A DNA stretch of 64,000 nucleotides from Deltaproteobacteria bacterium (GTDB taxonomy: Bacteria; Myxococcota_A; Polyangia; GCA-2747355). Each line of letters opens with the position of its first letter. The stretch's first letter is position 1. The position numbers and the translations under genes are program-made. The stretch covers positions 356,040 through 420,039 of the forward strand of contig JACKDQ010000003.1 of the NCBI GenBank assembly GCA_020633415.1, given 5' to 3'. Under the pieces are notes generated by a model that was not told the origin of the DNA, ran no database searches, and was given only the letters and a program-made list of their open reading frames with translations. This document shows, piece by piece, positions 23,663 to 32,896 of the stretch.

Positions 23663-25702
23663 CTAGATCTCAGCGACGGCGAGAATGTAGTGCACGTTGG
23701 AGTTGTCAATGATGCGTACGGTCTGCTTGGCCTTCGCCGTCGGTAGCATCTGCTTGAGCGACGTGTAGCGGTTGCGCTCGGTGATGAAGTAGAACCGGCG
23801 GCCGACCCGCTTGTTTAGCCAGTCGATGATCTTTTTGTTGTCGAGGTTTTTGGAGACCACCACTTTGGCTGCGGTATACCAGGTCTCGCCGCGCCAGTTG
23901 AACTGCCAAGCGATCAGTTGATCTTCCGGGCTGCGGCGATGCTTGTAGTAGGTTTGCAGCACCGTCTTCTGGCTCCAGTGTGGGCTACAGCCGACGATGT
24001 ACCAATTGAGCGTGTAGCCGCCGATCAGCAGAGCGACGGCGAACGTAGCGATCATGCCGATGGCGCGGAGCTTTGGCCAAAACAGCAAGAGGAACGCTGC
24101 GCCGAAGGCGATCGTGTAGATCAAGATCGGCAGATAGCCGGGCACGCCGTTGGCCCAGTTGGGGGTGTAGAGGTAGGTGAACATCCAAACCCAGTGCGCG
24201 GGCTCCTTGACGAGATCGAAGCCGACGACGCCGAGTACAGCAAGACCAGCCAGCAACAACACCGATGCTGAGGCCACACGACGGTCGAGGAGGTCGTCGA
24301 GGAAAATACCGATCAGTACAGCCCCTGGTGGAATCGCAGGGAGGATGTAGTGGTGGTACTTGGTCTTGGTTAGCGTGAACAGGATCACCACGCCGATAAA
24401 CCAAATGAACAGGAACAGACGCACGCGATCGCGTGGGTCGCTGTCCTGAACTTTCGCTTTGACGGCGGATACACAGCGCGCCAGCCCGGCAACCAGGGCA
24501 CCGGGTAGCAGTGCGACCCACGGAAACAAGCCGTAACCGAGCTGCTTGATGTAGTACTCGAACGTGCCCTTGGCCTGGCTCTGCTCGCCGATCGTCAAAC
24601 GGCGCACTTGCTCGGTGCCAAAGAGGTCGTTCCAAAAGCGCATGCCGTGGCTGAGCAGCATGCCGTGATACCAGGGAAACCCGATGATCGCCGTGACCAT
24701 CAGGCCGCGAATTAGTGCGACGCGACCGAGGAGCGACCATTCGCGGCTGACCAATAGATAGAGAAAGATCACGTAGCCTGGTTGCAGTGCGCCGATCAGT
24801 CCCTTGGCGAGGAAGGCGATCGCCGTGGCCATGTAGAAACCAAATAGATAGATCTCGTTTTTCGTCTTCGCTCGGGATGTGACGAACAGAAACACCGCGG
24901 CCAAGGCGACGTAGATGAACATTACGTTGACCGCGGGGACACGGCCGCCAAACATCCTAAATGGCAAGTAGACGCGCATTAGGGCGGGCATGATCGCGAT
25001 CATTTGCAGTGCAAAGGTTGCGACGAACGCGGCGACAAAAAGATAGAAGGTCTTGTCGTGAGGCCAACTGATCGCTAGTCGCCCCTTGCCGAGTTTCTTG
25101 CGCTCGCCGAGGGGGCGCTCTTCGCCAAACATCGCGAGGATGAACAGTGCTAGACCACCGGAAATCAGCCCGACGTATGGCATGTCGGTCATCGCTTGGC
25201 GACCGATCATAAAATACAGCGGAGCCGTGGCCAGCACGATCCCGGAAAGCAGTCCAGCACGGCTGCCGAAGATGCGGCTGCACATGAGGTAGAGGCAGTA
25301 GATGCCGAATAAAGCGCAGAGGAAGAACGGCAGGCGGACCGCCCATTCGACCTGAGTCATCGTCAGCGTTTCGCCGGTGGTCTGGGCGCCGTAGCCAAAA
25401 AGCTTCAGGCTCAGGCCGGACATCCAGAAACTACCGACGGGTTTCGACCAGAAGTTGGTTTCGGACCAGCCATCGGGGCCAATGCCGTTGTGCCAGTAGG
25501 TAGAGAGCCAATCGCCGCGGACCATGAACTGGCGCGCGACTTCGGTGTAGTGAGTCTCCCAGGGATCGTACATGCCGTAGACGCCCATCTGCGGCAGAAA
25601 GACGCCGGCACAAATCAACAGCAGCGCCAGGGAGATTCGGCGGTCAACTTGACCCCACGCAACCCGCTTGTGTTGCGCGATCAATTCGGTTGGTTCGCTC
25701 AT
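23663..25702 (-). CDS. GT39/ArnT-like glycosyltransferase
   Basis: A 679-residue multi-pass membrane enzyme of the GT-C superfamily, protein O-mannosyltransferase/ArnT branch, which moves sugars from polyprenyl-phosphate donors to lipid or protein acceptors on the periplasmic face. MYDPWETHYTEVARQF near residue 45 carries the catalytic acid motif in the first periplasmic loop, followed by FWSKPVGSFWM. About a dozen membrane segments are evident, then a soluble periplasmic C-terminal domain (from about residue 570). The ATG at 25702 is chosen over an upstream TTG. A polyprenyl-phosphate GT2 lies 20 kb away; donor supply from it is only inferred. The acceptor is unknown. Confidence 0.82.
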   Translation of the reverse strand: MSEPTELIAQHKRVAWGQVDRRISLALLLICAGVFLPQMGVYGMYDPWETHYTEVARQFMVRGDWLSTYWHNGIGPDGWSETNFWSKPVGSFWMSGLSLKLFGYGAQTTGETLTMTQVEWAVRLPFFLCALFGIYCLYLMCSRIFGSRAGLLSGIVLATAPLYFMIGRQAMTDMPYVGLISGGLALFILAMFGEERPLGERKKLGKGRLAISWPHDKTFYLFVAAFVATFALQMIAIMPALMRVYLPFRMFGGRVPAVNVMFIYVALAAVFLFVTSRAKTKNEIYLFGFYMATAIAFLAKGLIGALQPGYVIFLYLLVSREWSLLGRVALIRGLMVTAIIGFPWYHGMLLSHGMRFWNDLFGTEQVRRLTIGEQSQAKGTFEYYIKQLGYGLFPWVALLPGALVAGLARCVSAVKAKVQDSDPRDRVRLFLFIWFIGVVILFTLTKTKYHHYILPAIPPGAVLIGIFLDDLLDRRVASASVLLLAGLAVLGVVGFDLVKEPAHWVWMFTYLYTPNWANGVPGYLPILIYTIAFGAAFLLLFWPKLRAIGMIATFAVALLIGGYTLNWYIVGCSPHWSQKTVLQTYYKHRRSPEDQLIAWQFNWRGETWYTAAKVVVSKNLDNKKIIDWLNKRVGRRFYFITERNRYTSLKQMLPTAKAKQTVRIIDNSNVHYILAVAEI

Positions 25703-25805
25703 GATCGTTCCAGGCAAGTCTAAGACGCGTATTTGCGTGACTGCCTATATACTTGACGAGACGGGCGCCAGACAAGGGTAGCGGCGCCACGGGATTTTTC
25801 AGTGC

Positions 25806-26381
25806 TCAGCGGGGACGACCGGGCCCGGGTTCGCGCTCGTTGAAAAGCTGGATGCCGGCGACGATTGACCAGATCCACGATGCAAAAATAGGCAGAAATC
25901 CCGACAGCTTGGCCCATCCTCCGAGGAACAAGAACATCAACAAGCCCAACAGCAGCAAGCCGAGGATTGCGGCGCCGACCATCTGACCGCAGACCAGCGA
26001 GCCAACGCCTGGAAATAAAACGTTAAGCACGAGTCCGTTGACGTTTCGCCCCTTGACCGGGGCGGCCTTGGCGCCGCCGTAGATCGTCGCGGGAGCGAGG
26101 TGAGCCGGGTCGTGGATACCGCTGGCGGGCAGAGCCTTAGCCTCGGCGGTCGCGTCGACGCGCGGTGTGCCGGCAGCGGGGCGGTTATGCATCACGTAGT
26201 AGGTTCCGCCGCTTTTGTCGGTGGCTTGCCGAAGGATGCCGTTGAGCTCGAGGCCGAGCAGGTGTTCTTGGGTTTCGTCGATGCCGATGTCGAGCTGGTA
26301 AGCGATGTTTGCCGCCGTGATCACCACCTCGCTACGATTTACCAAGTCGAGAAACTTCTTTTCAAATTCCAGTCGTTCCAT
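25806..26381 (-). CDS. Membrane protein with winged-helix-like N-terminus and TM2-like C-terminus
   Basis: 191 residues from the ATG at 26381. Residues 1-75 look like a small helix-turn-helix domain (FLDLVNRSEVVITAANIAYQLDI), as in proteins that combine a DNA-binding-like fold with membrane helices. An Ala/Pro linker follows. The C-terminal part has two or three membrane segments with FPGVGSLVCGQM, reminiscent of TM2-type proteins. Function is unknown. It lies between a glycosyltransferase and an FG-GAP lipoprotein, all on the minus strand. Confidence 0.65.
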   Translation of the reverse strand: MERLEFEKKFLDLVNRSEVVITAANIAYQLDIGIDETQEHLLGLELNGILRQATDKSGGTYYVMHNRPAAGTPRVDATAEAKALPASGIHDPAHLAPATIYGGAKAAPVKGRNVNGLVLNVLFPGVGSLVCGQMVGAAILGLLLLGLLMFLFLGGWAKLSGFLPIFASWIWSIVAGIQLFNEREPGPGRPR

Positions 26382-26486
26382 CAGTGCTCTCGTTTGTGGC
26401 CGATAACCTAGCACCCGAGGTGCAGAGGCGCCAACGGTCTGTTTTACTGCAGGGTGATACGGGACGGTCGACAAAAACCTGCTGAT

Positions 26487-28031
26487 TCAGGGGCTCGTAT
26501 TCGTTCCAGCATTCTGAGGGACGTTGAGGTAGACCCACCAATGCGGCGTTTTGGCGTCGATCCCGTAGACCCGCCGGGGCGCTTTGTCGATGTCCGGTGA
26601 TGTGAAGATCAGGTCGTCGCGACCGTCTCCATCGATATCGAAAACATCCCAGGTTGCCGCGCTGATGTAGTTCAGACCGCGGTCGCTGTAACCCAGTTGG
26701 CCAACTGGCCAACTTTGCGGCGCGTTGCTGAAGCCGTTGCCTGTGTTGGGATAGATCTGCCAGTGGGGATCCTTGCCGAAACCAAACACCTGCTCGGCGT
26801 CGGAGATCGCGTTTCGTGAAACGACCAAGTCGAGGCGCCCGTCGCCGTCTAGGTCGAGCAAGCGCCAACGCGAGCTGGTCGCCGTTGTTAGTCCCTCGCC
26901 AGTGTAGCCGACCTTGCTCGGTACCGACCATTGCAGCGGTAGTCCGCTGAAGCCGCTGCTCGTACCGCGATAGACCCTCCAGTGGGGGGCTGCGCCATAG
27001 CCGTAGACCGGCGAGGCGGCGGTAGGGCGAAATGAGACCAGGTCGAGCTGTCCGTCAGCATCGAGATCGATCAGTCGCCAGGTTGTGCCGCTGGTCGCGG
27101 CATAGCCGGCGTTGCTGTCGCCGCCCGCCGGAACGGCATACGAAGTGAAGCTCGTCGCGAATCCGCTGCCGGTGTTGCGATACAGCCGCCAGTGAGGCTG
27201 GATGCCGAACCCCCAAACGATGCCGGCATCGGTGCCCGCGTCAGGCGAGGCGACAACGAGATCTTTGCGGCCATCGCCGTCAAGATCGATTAGATCCCAG
27301 CGGCCCAGTGCGTGGCGAAAGCGATAAAAGCCGAGCTCCTTGTGGCCGCCATCGGGAATCGGCCAGCTCTTGGGCAGTGCAGCGAATCCGCTCGCGGTGT
27401 TGCGATAGAACTTCCAAAACCGCTCGGTGCCGCCGAAGGCTTCACCCGTGCTGCCATTGGCCAGCGACGAACAGATCACCAAGTCGTCACGACCATCACC
27501 GTCGAGATCATCGAGGGTATGTCGGGCCAGCGGGTCCTGGGTCCGATGGAAGCCCGTTGCTGTTGGAGCATCGAGCTCGGGCACGAGCCAAGCGTTGGCC
27601 ACCGGATCAAAGCCTGTGGCGGTGGCGAAGTGGACCTTCCAATGTGGCTTCTGCCCAAAACCGAAGACCTGCTTGGGTTGGCTGCCGCTAAATTCAGCGG
27701 CGCGGACGAGGTCCGGTTTGCCGTCAGCATTCATATCGCGCAGCACCCAGTAGGGTGACCACTGCAGTCGGTAAAAGCCCGTGTCGCTCGGACCGCCAAG
27801 TGGCACGGCGAAACGAGTCTTCTCGGCGGCGAAGCGCTCGCCCCGGACGCTGATGCCGGCAGTGTCGGCTGCGCCGGCGTCACGTCCCGCGTCGATTGGC
27901 GCCGGATCGGCACCATCGATGAAGGTCAACCCGAGATCGGCTCGCGTCAAAGGATCGCCTTGGGTGGGCGAACCGGTTCCGCCGTTACAGGCGACCGTCA
28001 AAACGAGTAGCGCGCTGGTCCAGCGGATCAT
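26487..28031 (-). CDS. FG-GAP/VCBS repeat lipoprotein
   Basis: A 514-residue lipoprotein (signal peptide to TVAC). An Asp/Ala linker leads to about seven repeats with DLDGDGRDDLV-type calcium loops interleaved with a conserved FGFGxxPHWxxYxNTxxGF pattern. This suggests a seven-bladed beta-propeller of the integrin-alpha type on the cell surface. GGGAGGGG upstream of the ATG fixes the start. It resembles the protein at 19333 in architecture but lacks a MYXO-CTERM tail; here the lipobox provides the anchor instead. Ligand unknown. Confidence 0.82.
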   Translation of the reverse strand: MIRWTSALLVLTVACNGGTGSPTQGDPLTRADLGLTFIDGADPAPIDAGRDAGAADTAGISVRGERFAAEKTRFAVPLGGPSDTGFYRLQWSPYWVLRDMNADGKPDLVRAAEFSGSQPKQVFGFGQKPHWKVHFATATGFDPVANAWLVPELDAPTATGFHRTQDPLARHTLDDLDGDGRDDLVICSSLANGSTGEAFGGTERFWKFYRNTASGFAALPKSWPIPDGGHKELGFYRFRHALGRWDLIDLDGDGRKDLVVASPDAGTDAGIVWGFGIQPHWRLYRNTGSGFATSFTSYAVPAGGDSNAGYAATSGTTWRLIDLDADGQLDLVSFRPTAASPVYGYGAAPHWRVYRGTSSGFSGLPLQWSVPSKVGYTGEGLTTATSSRWRLLDLDGDGRLDLVVSRNAISDAEQVFGFGKDPHWQIYPNTGNGFSNAPQSWPVGQLGYSDRGLNYISAATWDVFDIDGDGRDDLIFTSPDIDKAPRRVYGIDAKTPHWWVYLNVPQNAGTNTSP

Positions 28032-28129
28032 CGTCCCCTCCCGCGGCGGAAGCTTAACACGGACGTTCGCCGTTGCTGTTGGCCGCTGGGGCAGTTATCC
28101 GCAGCATATTGAATTTGTTGCGGACGGCG

Positions 28130-28912
28130 CTATCCGCGGCGGCAGGCCTCGACCGCGTTGACGAACAATAACTGCCCGGTTGGTCGGCTCACCCCGGGCT
28201 CCCGTCGCCAGTGCGGGTGGTTCTCGGGGTAGAGGTAGGCTTCTGGATGGGGCATCAACCCGAACAGCCGCCCGCTAGGATCGCAGATTCCGGCCAGCTG
28301 CTGCCAGGATCCATTGGGGTTGTCGGGAAATCGCTCACTCGGTTCGCCCGCCTGATCGACGTAACGACAAACGCCGAGACGTTGGTCGAGGATCTGTTGC
28401 TCGACGCTGGCCGCTGGCAGCAGGCGTCCCTCGCCATGGCGGACCGGCAAATCGAGCTGCTCGATGCCGCGGGTGAAGACGCAGGGGCTTTGCGGGTCGA
28501 AGCGGAGCTTGACCCAGCCGTCGTAGAACGTGCTGTGCCGATTGGTCGTTAGACTGATCTGTTGCTTCCCGACGCGACCGCTCGGCAAGAGCCCGAGTCG
28601 GGCCATCGTTTGAAAGCCGTTGCAGATGCCGAGTACCAAGCCCCCGTCAGCGACGAAGCGCCCAAGCGCGTCGCCCAGCCGGGCGCGTAGACGATTGGCC
28701 AACGCTCGTCCGGCGCCAAGATGGTCGCCGAAGGCAAAACCTCCGGCCAATACCAGGATCCGGGTACGCGCGAGTCGAGCACCATCATCGATCAGATCGT
28801 TCAAGTGCGGGGTTTCGACCTCAGCACCCGCGCGCTGCAAGGCGTAGCGGGTTTCGGCCTCGCAGTTTATGCCGAAGCCGGTGGGCACCAGGGCGTTTAC
28901 CGTGCTCTGCAT
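28130..28912 (-). CDS. purQ: Phosphoribosylformylglycinamidine synthase, glutaminase subunit
   Basis: A class I glutamine amidotransferase of 260 residues that feeds ammonia to PurL in purine synthesis. The nucleophile is Cys97 in VLGICNGFQ, after AGGFAFGDHLGAG. The His-Glu pair is in GLMPHPEAYLYPEN near residue 218. It starts 3 bases after the purL stop, with AAGGA just upstream inside purL, so translation is coupled. Length is slightly longer than the short-type PurQ of Bacillus, as expected for the partner of a large-type PurL. Confidence 0.93.
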   Translation of the reverse strand: MQSTVNALVPTGFGINCEAETRYALQRAGAEVETPHLNDLIDDGARLARTRILVLAGGFAFGDHLGAGRALANRLRARLGDALGRFVADGGLVLGICNGFQTMARLGLLPSGRVGKQQISLTTNRHSTFYDGWVKLRFDPQSPCVFTRGIEQLDLPVRHGEGRLLPAASVEQQILDQRLGVCRYVDQAGEPSERFPDNPNGSWQQLAGICDPSGRLFGLMPHPEAYLYPENHPHWRREPGVSRPTGQLLFVNAVEACRRG

Positions 28913-28915
28913 CGG

Positions 28916-31897
28916 CTAAAGGTCCTTCTGATGAAACAGCTGGCGGAGGGTCTCGAGCGGCAGCTCGATTCGCGCCTCGCCGCAGGCGATACGTAGGTCC
29001 GGATCCTGAGCGGTTCGACCGATGCGTATCAGTGGGATGGCCTGCGTTGCGGCCCAGCGTTCCAATGCGTTGGCGTTGTCGTCGCTGGTGGCGAGCAAAA
29101 ACCGTGATCCGCCTTCGGCGAACAGGGCGGCCAATGTATTGGGTGCAGCGGGCAGCTGGATGTCCAGACCCCGGTTGGCGGCTAGCGACATCTGCGCCAA
29201 GCCGAGGGCTACGCCACCGAGCTGCGGGGCGTGAGCGGCTGAGATCCAACCCCGGTCGGCGATCTCGGTCAGTGCTTCACAGACCGTACGCGTGCGCGTT
29301 GGATCGATGACCGGTGCTTGTCGGCCGGTGATCTCGCGGCCGACGCGACGGGAAATCGTCCGATAGAGTTCAGATCCGCCCAGCGCTTCAGCGGCGGCAT
29401 CGCCTAGCAGATAGAGCTGATGGTCGCCGCAGGGGATCACCAAGTCGCGCAACTTTGAAACGTCGTCAACCCAGGCGATCGCTGAGAACAGCAGGGTGGG
29501 AGGGATCGAGATCTTCACGCCGTCAAGGATCGCATCGTTCTTCATGCTGTCCTTGCCGGAAATCAATGGCAGGTCGAGCTCGATACAGGCTGCGGCCAAA
29601 GAGCGACAGCAGCGCACCAACGCACCAAGCTTTTCCGGCCCATCGGGGGTCTTGTCCGAGAGGATCGGATCTGGCCAGCAAAAGTTGTCCAGGGCGGCTA
29701 TCCGACCGAGGCGCCCGCCGGCGGCGACGATGCGGCGCACGGCCAGATCGACACAGGCGGCGGCCATCGCGCCGGCGTCAATGTCGGCGAGGTAGGGCAG
29801 TGCGCCTTCGGCTAGCAGGATCCCTGCATCAGCCCCATGGCGTACTCGCATCGCGCTAGCGTCGGCGGGGACGTCACCGTACACGCCGAGCAGCGGCTTG
29901 ATCACCGACAGGCCTTTGACTTCATGGTCGTAGCGGCGAGCGGTTTTTGACTTCGCGCAGAGGTTGAAATATCCGATCATATCGGACAGTAATTGCTGTG
30001 GTTTTTCAAAGTCGAGAGCGATGCCCGCCTCGCTGGGTTCGACCCCCCGGGCGACGGGCTCAATCGCGGATAGCTGCATCGTCGGGCAGCCGTCGTGCAG
30101 GAAGGACAGCGGGAGTTCAGCGACGATCCGCTCGCCGTAGCAGACGGTCAGCTGCCCGCTGTTGGCAAAGCGTCCGATCACCGTGGCCTCAACTTCGCGC
30201 CGCCGCGCGAGCTCGAGAAATGCCTCGAGCTGCTTATCGGGCACGGCCAGCGTCATGCGCTCTTGGGCTTCAGACAGCAGGATCTCCCAGGGATCGAGCC
30301 CCGGGTATTTGAGCGGTGCACGGTCCAACCAGAGTTCGGCACCGCCAGCCAGCTGAGCGATTTCGCCAACCGACGAGCTCAGGCCACCCGCTCCATTATC
30401 GGTCAGCGTGCGGTACAGACCGGCGTCACGGGCTTCGAGCAGCATGTCGGCCATCGTCTTTTGGGTGATCGGATCGCCGATCTGGACGGCCTGCGAAGAC
30501 ACTTGCCCGTCGAGGGCGTCGCTGGAAAAGGTTGCGCCGTGAATGCCGTCTTTGCCGATCCGTCCGCCGACCATCACGATATGGTCGTCGGGAGCGATCT
30601 CTTTGTGCTCGCTGGGGATCCCTTCGATTCGCGCCGGGATCAATCCTACCGTGCCGCAGAAGACCAACGGCTTGCCGATGAAGCGCGGGTCGAATAGCTC
30701 CCAGCCGCGGCTATAAGGGATCCCGCTCTGGTTGCCGCCGTCGATCACACCCTGGTGAACGCCATCACGGATACGGCGTGGCGGCTGCAGCCCGCCGGGC
30801 AACGGGCCTCGATAATCGGGGGGGCCGAAACAATAGCCCCAGACGTTGGTCAAGAGTGCGGCGCCGCGGCCGGTGCCAAGTGGATCACGATTTACGCCGA
30901 CGATTCCGGTGATCGCGCCGCCATAGGGATCCAAGGCAGAAGGGGAGTTGTGGGTCTCGACTTTGTAGACCAGGTTCCAGTCGGCATCGAGCCGCACGAT
31001 CCCGGCGTTGTCGTGGAAGACCGAGACCAGCCAATCGATCCGCTCGCCGACCTGCTTGGTGGTCTTGACGATATAGGTCTTGAACAACGAATCGATGACT
31101 TCGGTATTGCCCGCGCGATCCTCGTAGCGGATGGTCGCTGCGAAGATCTTGTGCTTGCAGTGTTCCGACCAAGTTTGGGCGAGGACTTCAAGTTCGACGT
31201 CGGTTGGCGACGACGGCAGACCTCGCGCTTGCCGTCGTGCGCAGACCTCGGGCTGAGCGTAGTAGTTGCGGATTGCGACCATCTCGTCGCTGTTGAGCGC
31301 CAGTTGGCGCCGCTGTGAAAGGGCCAGCAACGCGGCAGGATCCTCATCGAGTGTGATCGTTGCGACGTGCGCTTTGCTGTCGCTTCCGGCTCGCGGGACG
31401 CTGAGGTCGATCGGTTGATCGCGGTAAGCGTGGGCCGCGTTGACCTCGATTCGCTGAATGATCGGGTTGGCGAGTAGCTCGGCGGCCACGCGCTCGGCGG
31501 TCGGCCGGTCGATGGTTGGCGCCGCCACGAGGTACTGAGTCTCTGTAAAGACTTCGGCTACCGCGTCGAGTGGGGTGCAGAGCAAGTCGGCCACGAAGCG
31601 TCGTGCTGTTCGCCCGACGTTGTCGGTAACTCCCGGCCTAAACCCAACGGTGATCAGCCAGTCACAGCGCGGCAAGTCTAGACGTCCGATCGCGCTGCGC
31701 TCGATTACCGGATCCGTTAGCGCATCACGGATAGCACTGGCGTGCGCGGCGTTGATCTTCCCGTCGAGCTTGTAGATCGTCCGCGTGCGCACGCTCTCCA
31801 GTTCGATGCCCAGATAGTTTTCGGCGCGCCAACGGATCGACTCACCATGCGGATCGGCGATCTGCGGCTGGAGTTCCACTTCGATGCGGGTCGTCAC
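28916..31897 (-). CDS. purL: Phosphoribosylformylglycinamidine synthase, large PurL with PurS-like N-domain
   Basis: A 993-residue FGAM synthetase: converts FGAR to FGAM using ATP and ammonia from PurQ. Residues about 1-160 contain a PurS-like segment (MTTRIEVELQPQIADPHG, then YKLDG), as in large-type PurL. The synthetase core has LAQTWSEHCKHKIF, two AIR-synthase-like halves and DNGAGG. The glutaminase domain is a separate gene (purQ), so the enzyme is a split version of the large type. The start is a GTG with AGGG about 9 bases upstream. Ahead on the same strand are the kinase and a lipoprotein gene; these need not share its role. Confidence 0.92.
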   Translation of the reverse strand: MTTRIEVELQPQIADPHGESIRWRAENYLGIELESVRTRTIYKLDGKINAAHASAIRDALTDPVIERSAIGRLDLPRCDWLITVGFRPGVTDNVGRTARRFVADLLCTPLDAVAEVFTETQYLVAAPTIDRPTAERVAAELLANPIIQRIEVNAAHAYRDQPIDLSVPRAGSDSKAHVATITLDEDPAALLALSQRRQLALNSDEMVAIRNYYAQPEVCARRQARGLPSSPTDVELEVLAQTWSEHCKHKIFAATIRYEDRAGNTEVIDSLFKTYIVKTTKQVGERIDWLVSVFHDNAGIVRLDADWNLVYKVETHNSPSALDPYGGAITGIVGVNRDPLGTGRGAALLTNVWGYCFGPPDYRGPLPGGLQPPRRIRDGVHQGVIDGGNQSGIPYSRGWELFDPRFIGKPLVFCGTVGLIPARIEGIPSEHKEIAPDDHIVMVGGRIGKDGIHGATFSSDALDGQVSSQAVQIGDPITQKTMADMLLEARDAGLYRTLTDNGAGGLSSSVGEIAQLAGGAELWLDRAPLKYPGLDPWEILLSEAQERMTLAVPDKQLEAFLELARRREVEATVIGRFANSGQLTVCYGERIVAELPLSFLHDGCPTMQLSAIEPVARGVEPSEAGIALDFEKPQQLLSDMIGYFNLCAKSKTARRYDHEVKGLSVIKPLLGVYGDVPADASAMRVRHGADAGILLAEGALPYLADIDAGAMAAACVDLAVRRIVAAGGRLGRIAALDNFCWPDPILSDKTPDGPEKLGALVRCCRSLAAACIELDLPLISGKDSMKNDAILDGVKISIPPTLLFSAIAWVDDVSKLRDLVIPCGDHQLYLLGDAAAEALGGSELYRTISRRVGREITGRQAPVIDPTRTRTVCEALTEIADRGWISAAHAPQLGGVALGLAQMSLAANRGLDIQLPAAPNTLAALFAEGGSRFLLATSDDNANALERWAATQAIPLIRIGRTAQDPDLRIACGEARIELPLETLRQLFHQKDL

Positions 31898-31968
31898 CCT
31901 CGAACCCTAGCGCTGGGGCCGAACGGGCGTCAAGCGACCAGATGGTCGCCGGCAGGACTACAGTTGCG

Positions 31969-32874
31969 CTAGTGCCGGCGAATCAGCAACTGAGCGCCCT
32001 TGCTCCAGGCCAGACGAATGCTGTCGCTGCTCGTCGAAACGACACCACGGTAGCTGTCGAGTCGACGTTTGCCGGTTTCGCAGAGGCCAGGTTGGGCGCG
32101 GTAGTCGAGCTCGCGGATCACCAGTTGGCCGTCGACGATCTTGCCAGCGACGCGGTAACGCGTGACGTTGGCGTAGGCTAGCTCGTTGTTGCAGACGAAG
32201 CGGCGTCCGTCGCCAGAGCGTACGATCACCTGGCGGTCGTAGTAGCCGACGATTTCCTCGTTGCGCTGCAACAGGTTCCATACCTCGTCTTCGATCTTGA
32301 CGTCGCCTTGGGCGTCGTTGCTCTTGTTGTGCCAGGTCCAAACCCCGGTCACCTTGCCCGGTACACCGAGCGCCAAGGCCAGCGGAACTGGGGCACCCAA
32401 GCGCTGGGAAAGTTTGACCCAGCGCTTGCCGCATATCGCCACCAAGTCGCTCCCCGTGCGGTGTAAGCGGCAGGCCTGCGGCGGCGGATTGGGCGGACAT
32501 CCGGCTTCCAGCGTTTCCTGGCGTGCCGCCATCGTGCGCAGGTCGGCGATATCGCCGCCGACCGGACCGGCGACGATGCTACGCCAGCGGACCTCGTAAC
32601 GCGGCTTGCCGTTGCATGCGAACGGTCGGCCATCGAGCGAGTGCCAAGATAGCGAGCGCGTCCAGAACCCTGTCATCGAGTCGCCTCGACGTTCGATGTG
32701 GAGTTCATGCTTTTCGATGCGCTCGTCGCCGCCGTCGATTCGTCGGTCGACGGCGCCCCATACGCCGGTCAGGGGAGATGCCTGAGCTTCGCCCATCGGC
32801 AAATGAGCGGGCCGTTTGATGTGGCAACCGCCGAGTACGAACGTGACGGACACCAGCAATGTCCAGCTTCTCAA
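31969..32874 (-). CDS. Hypothetical lipoprotein with TTG start
   Basis: A 301-residue lipoprotein. The only start that places a signal peptide correctly is TTG at 32874, with AGGAGA 8 bases upstream; the product begins MRSWTLLVSVTFVLGGC. An upstream open extension overlaps the kinase gene and is discounted. The mature part appears to contain two similar beta-rich halves, each with an FxCN motif (RPFACNGKPRYEVRW and RRFVCNNELAYANV), suggesting an internal duplication. The kinase gene ends 22 bases upstream, so they are likely co-transcribed. Function unknown. Confidence 0.7.
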   Translation of the reverse strand: MRSWTLLVSVTFVLGGCHIKRPAHLPMGEAQASPLTGVWGAVDRRIDGGDERIEKHELHIERRGDSMTGFWTRSLSWHSLDGRPFACNGKPRYEVRWRSIVAGPVGGDIADLRTMAARQETLEAGCPPNPPPQACRLHRTGSDLVAICGKRWVKLSQRLGAPVPLALALGVPGKVTGVWTWHNKSNDAQGDVKIEDEVWNLLQRNEEIVGYYDRQVIVRSGDGRRFVCNNELAYANVTRYRVAGKIVDGQLVIRELDYRAQPGLCETGKRRLDSYRGVVSTSSDSIRLAWSKGAQLLIRRH

Positions 32875-32896
32875 TGCATCTTCTCCTGCAAAACGG

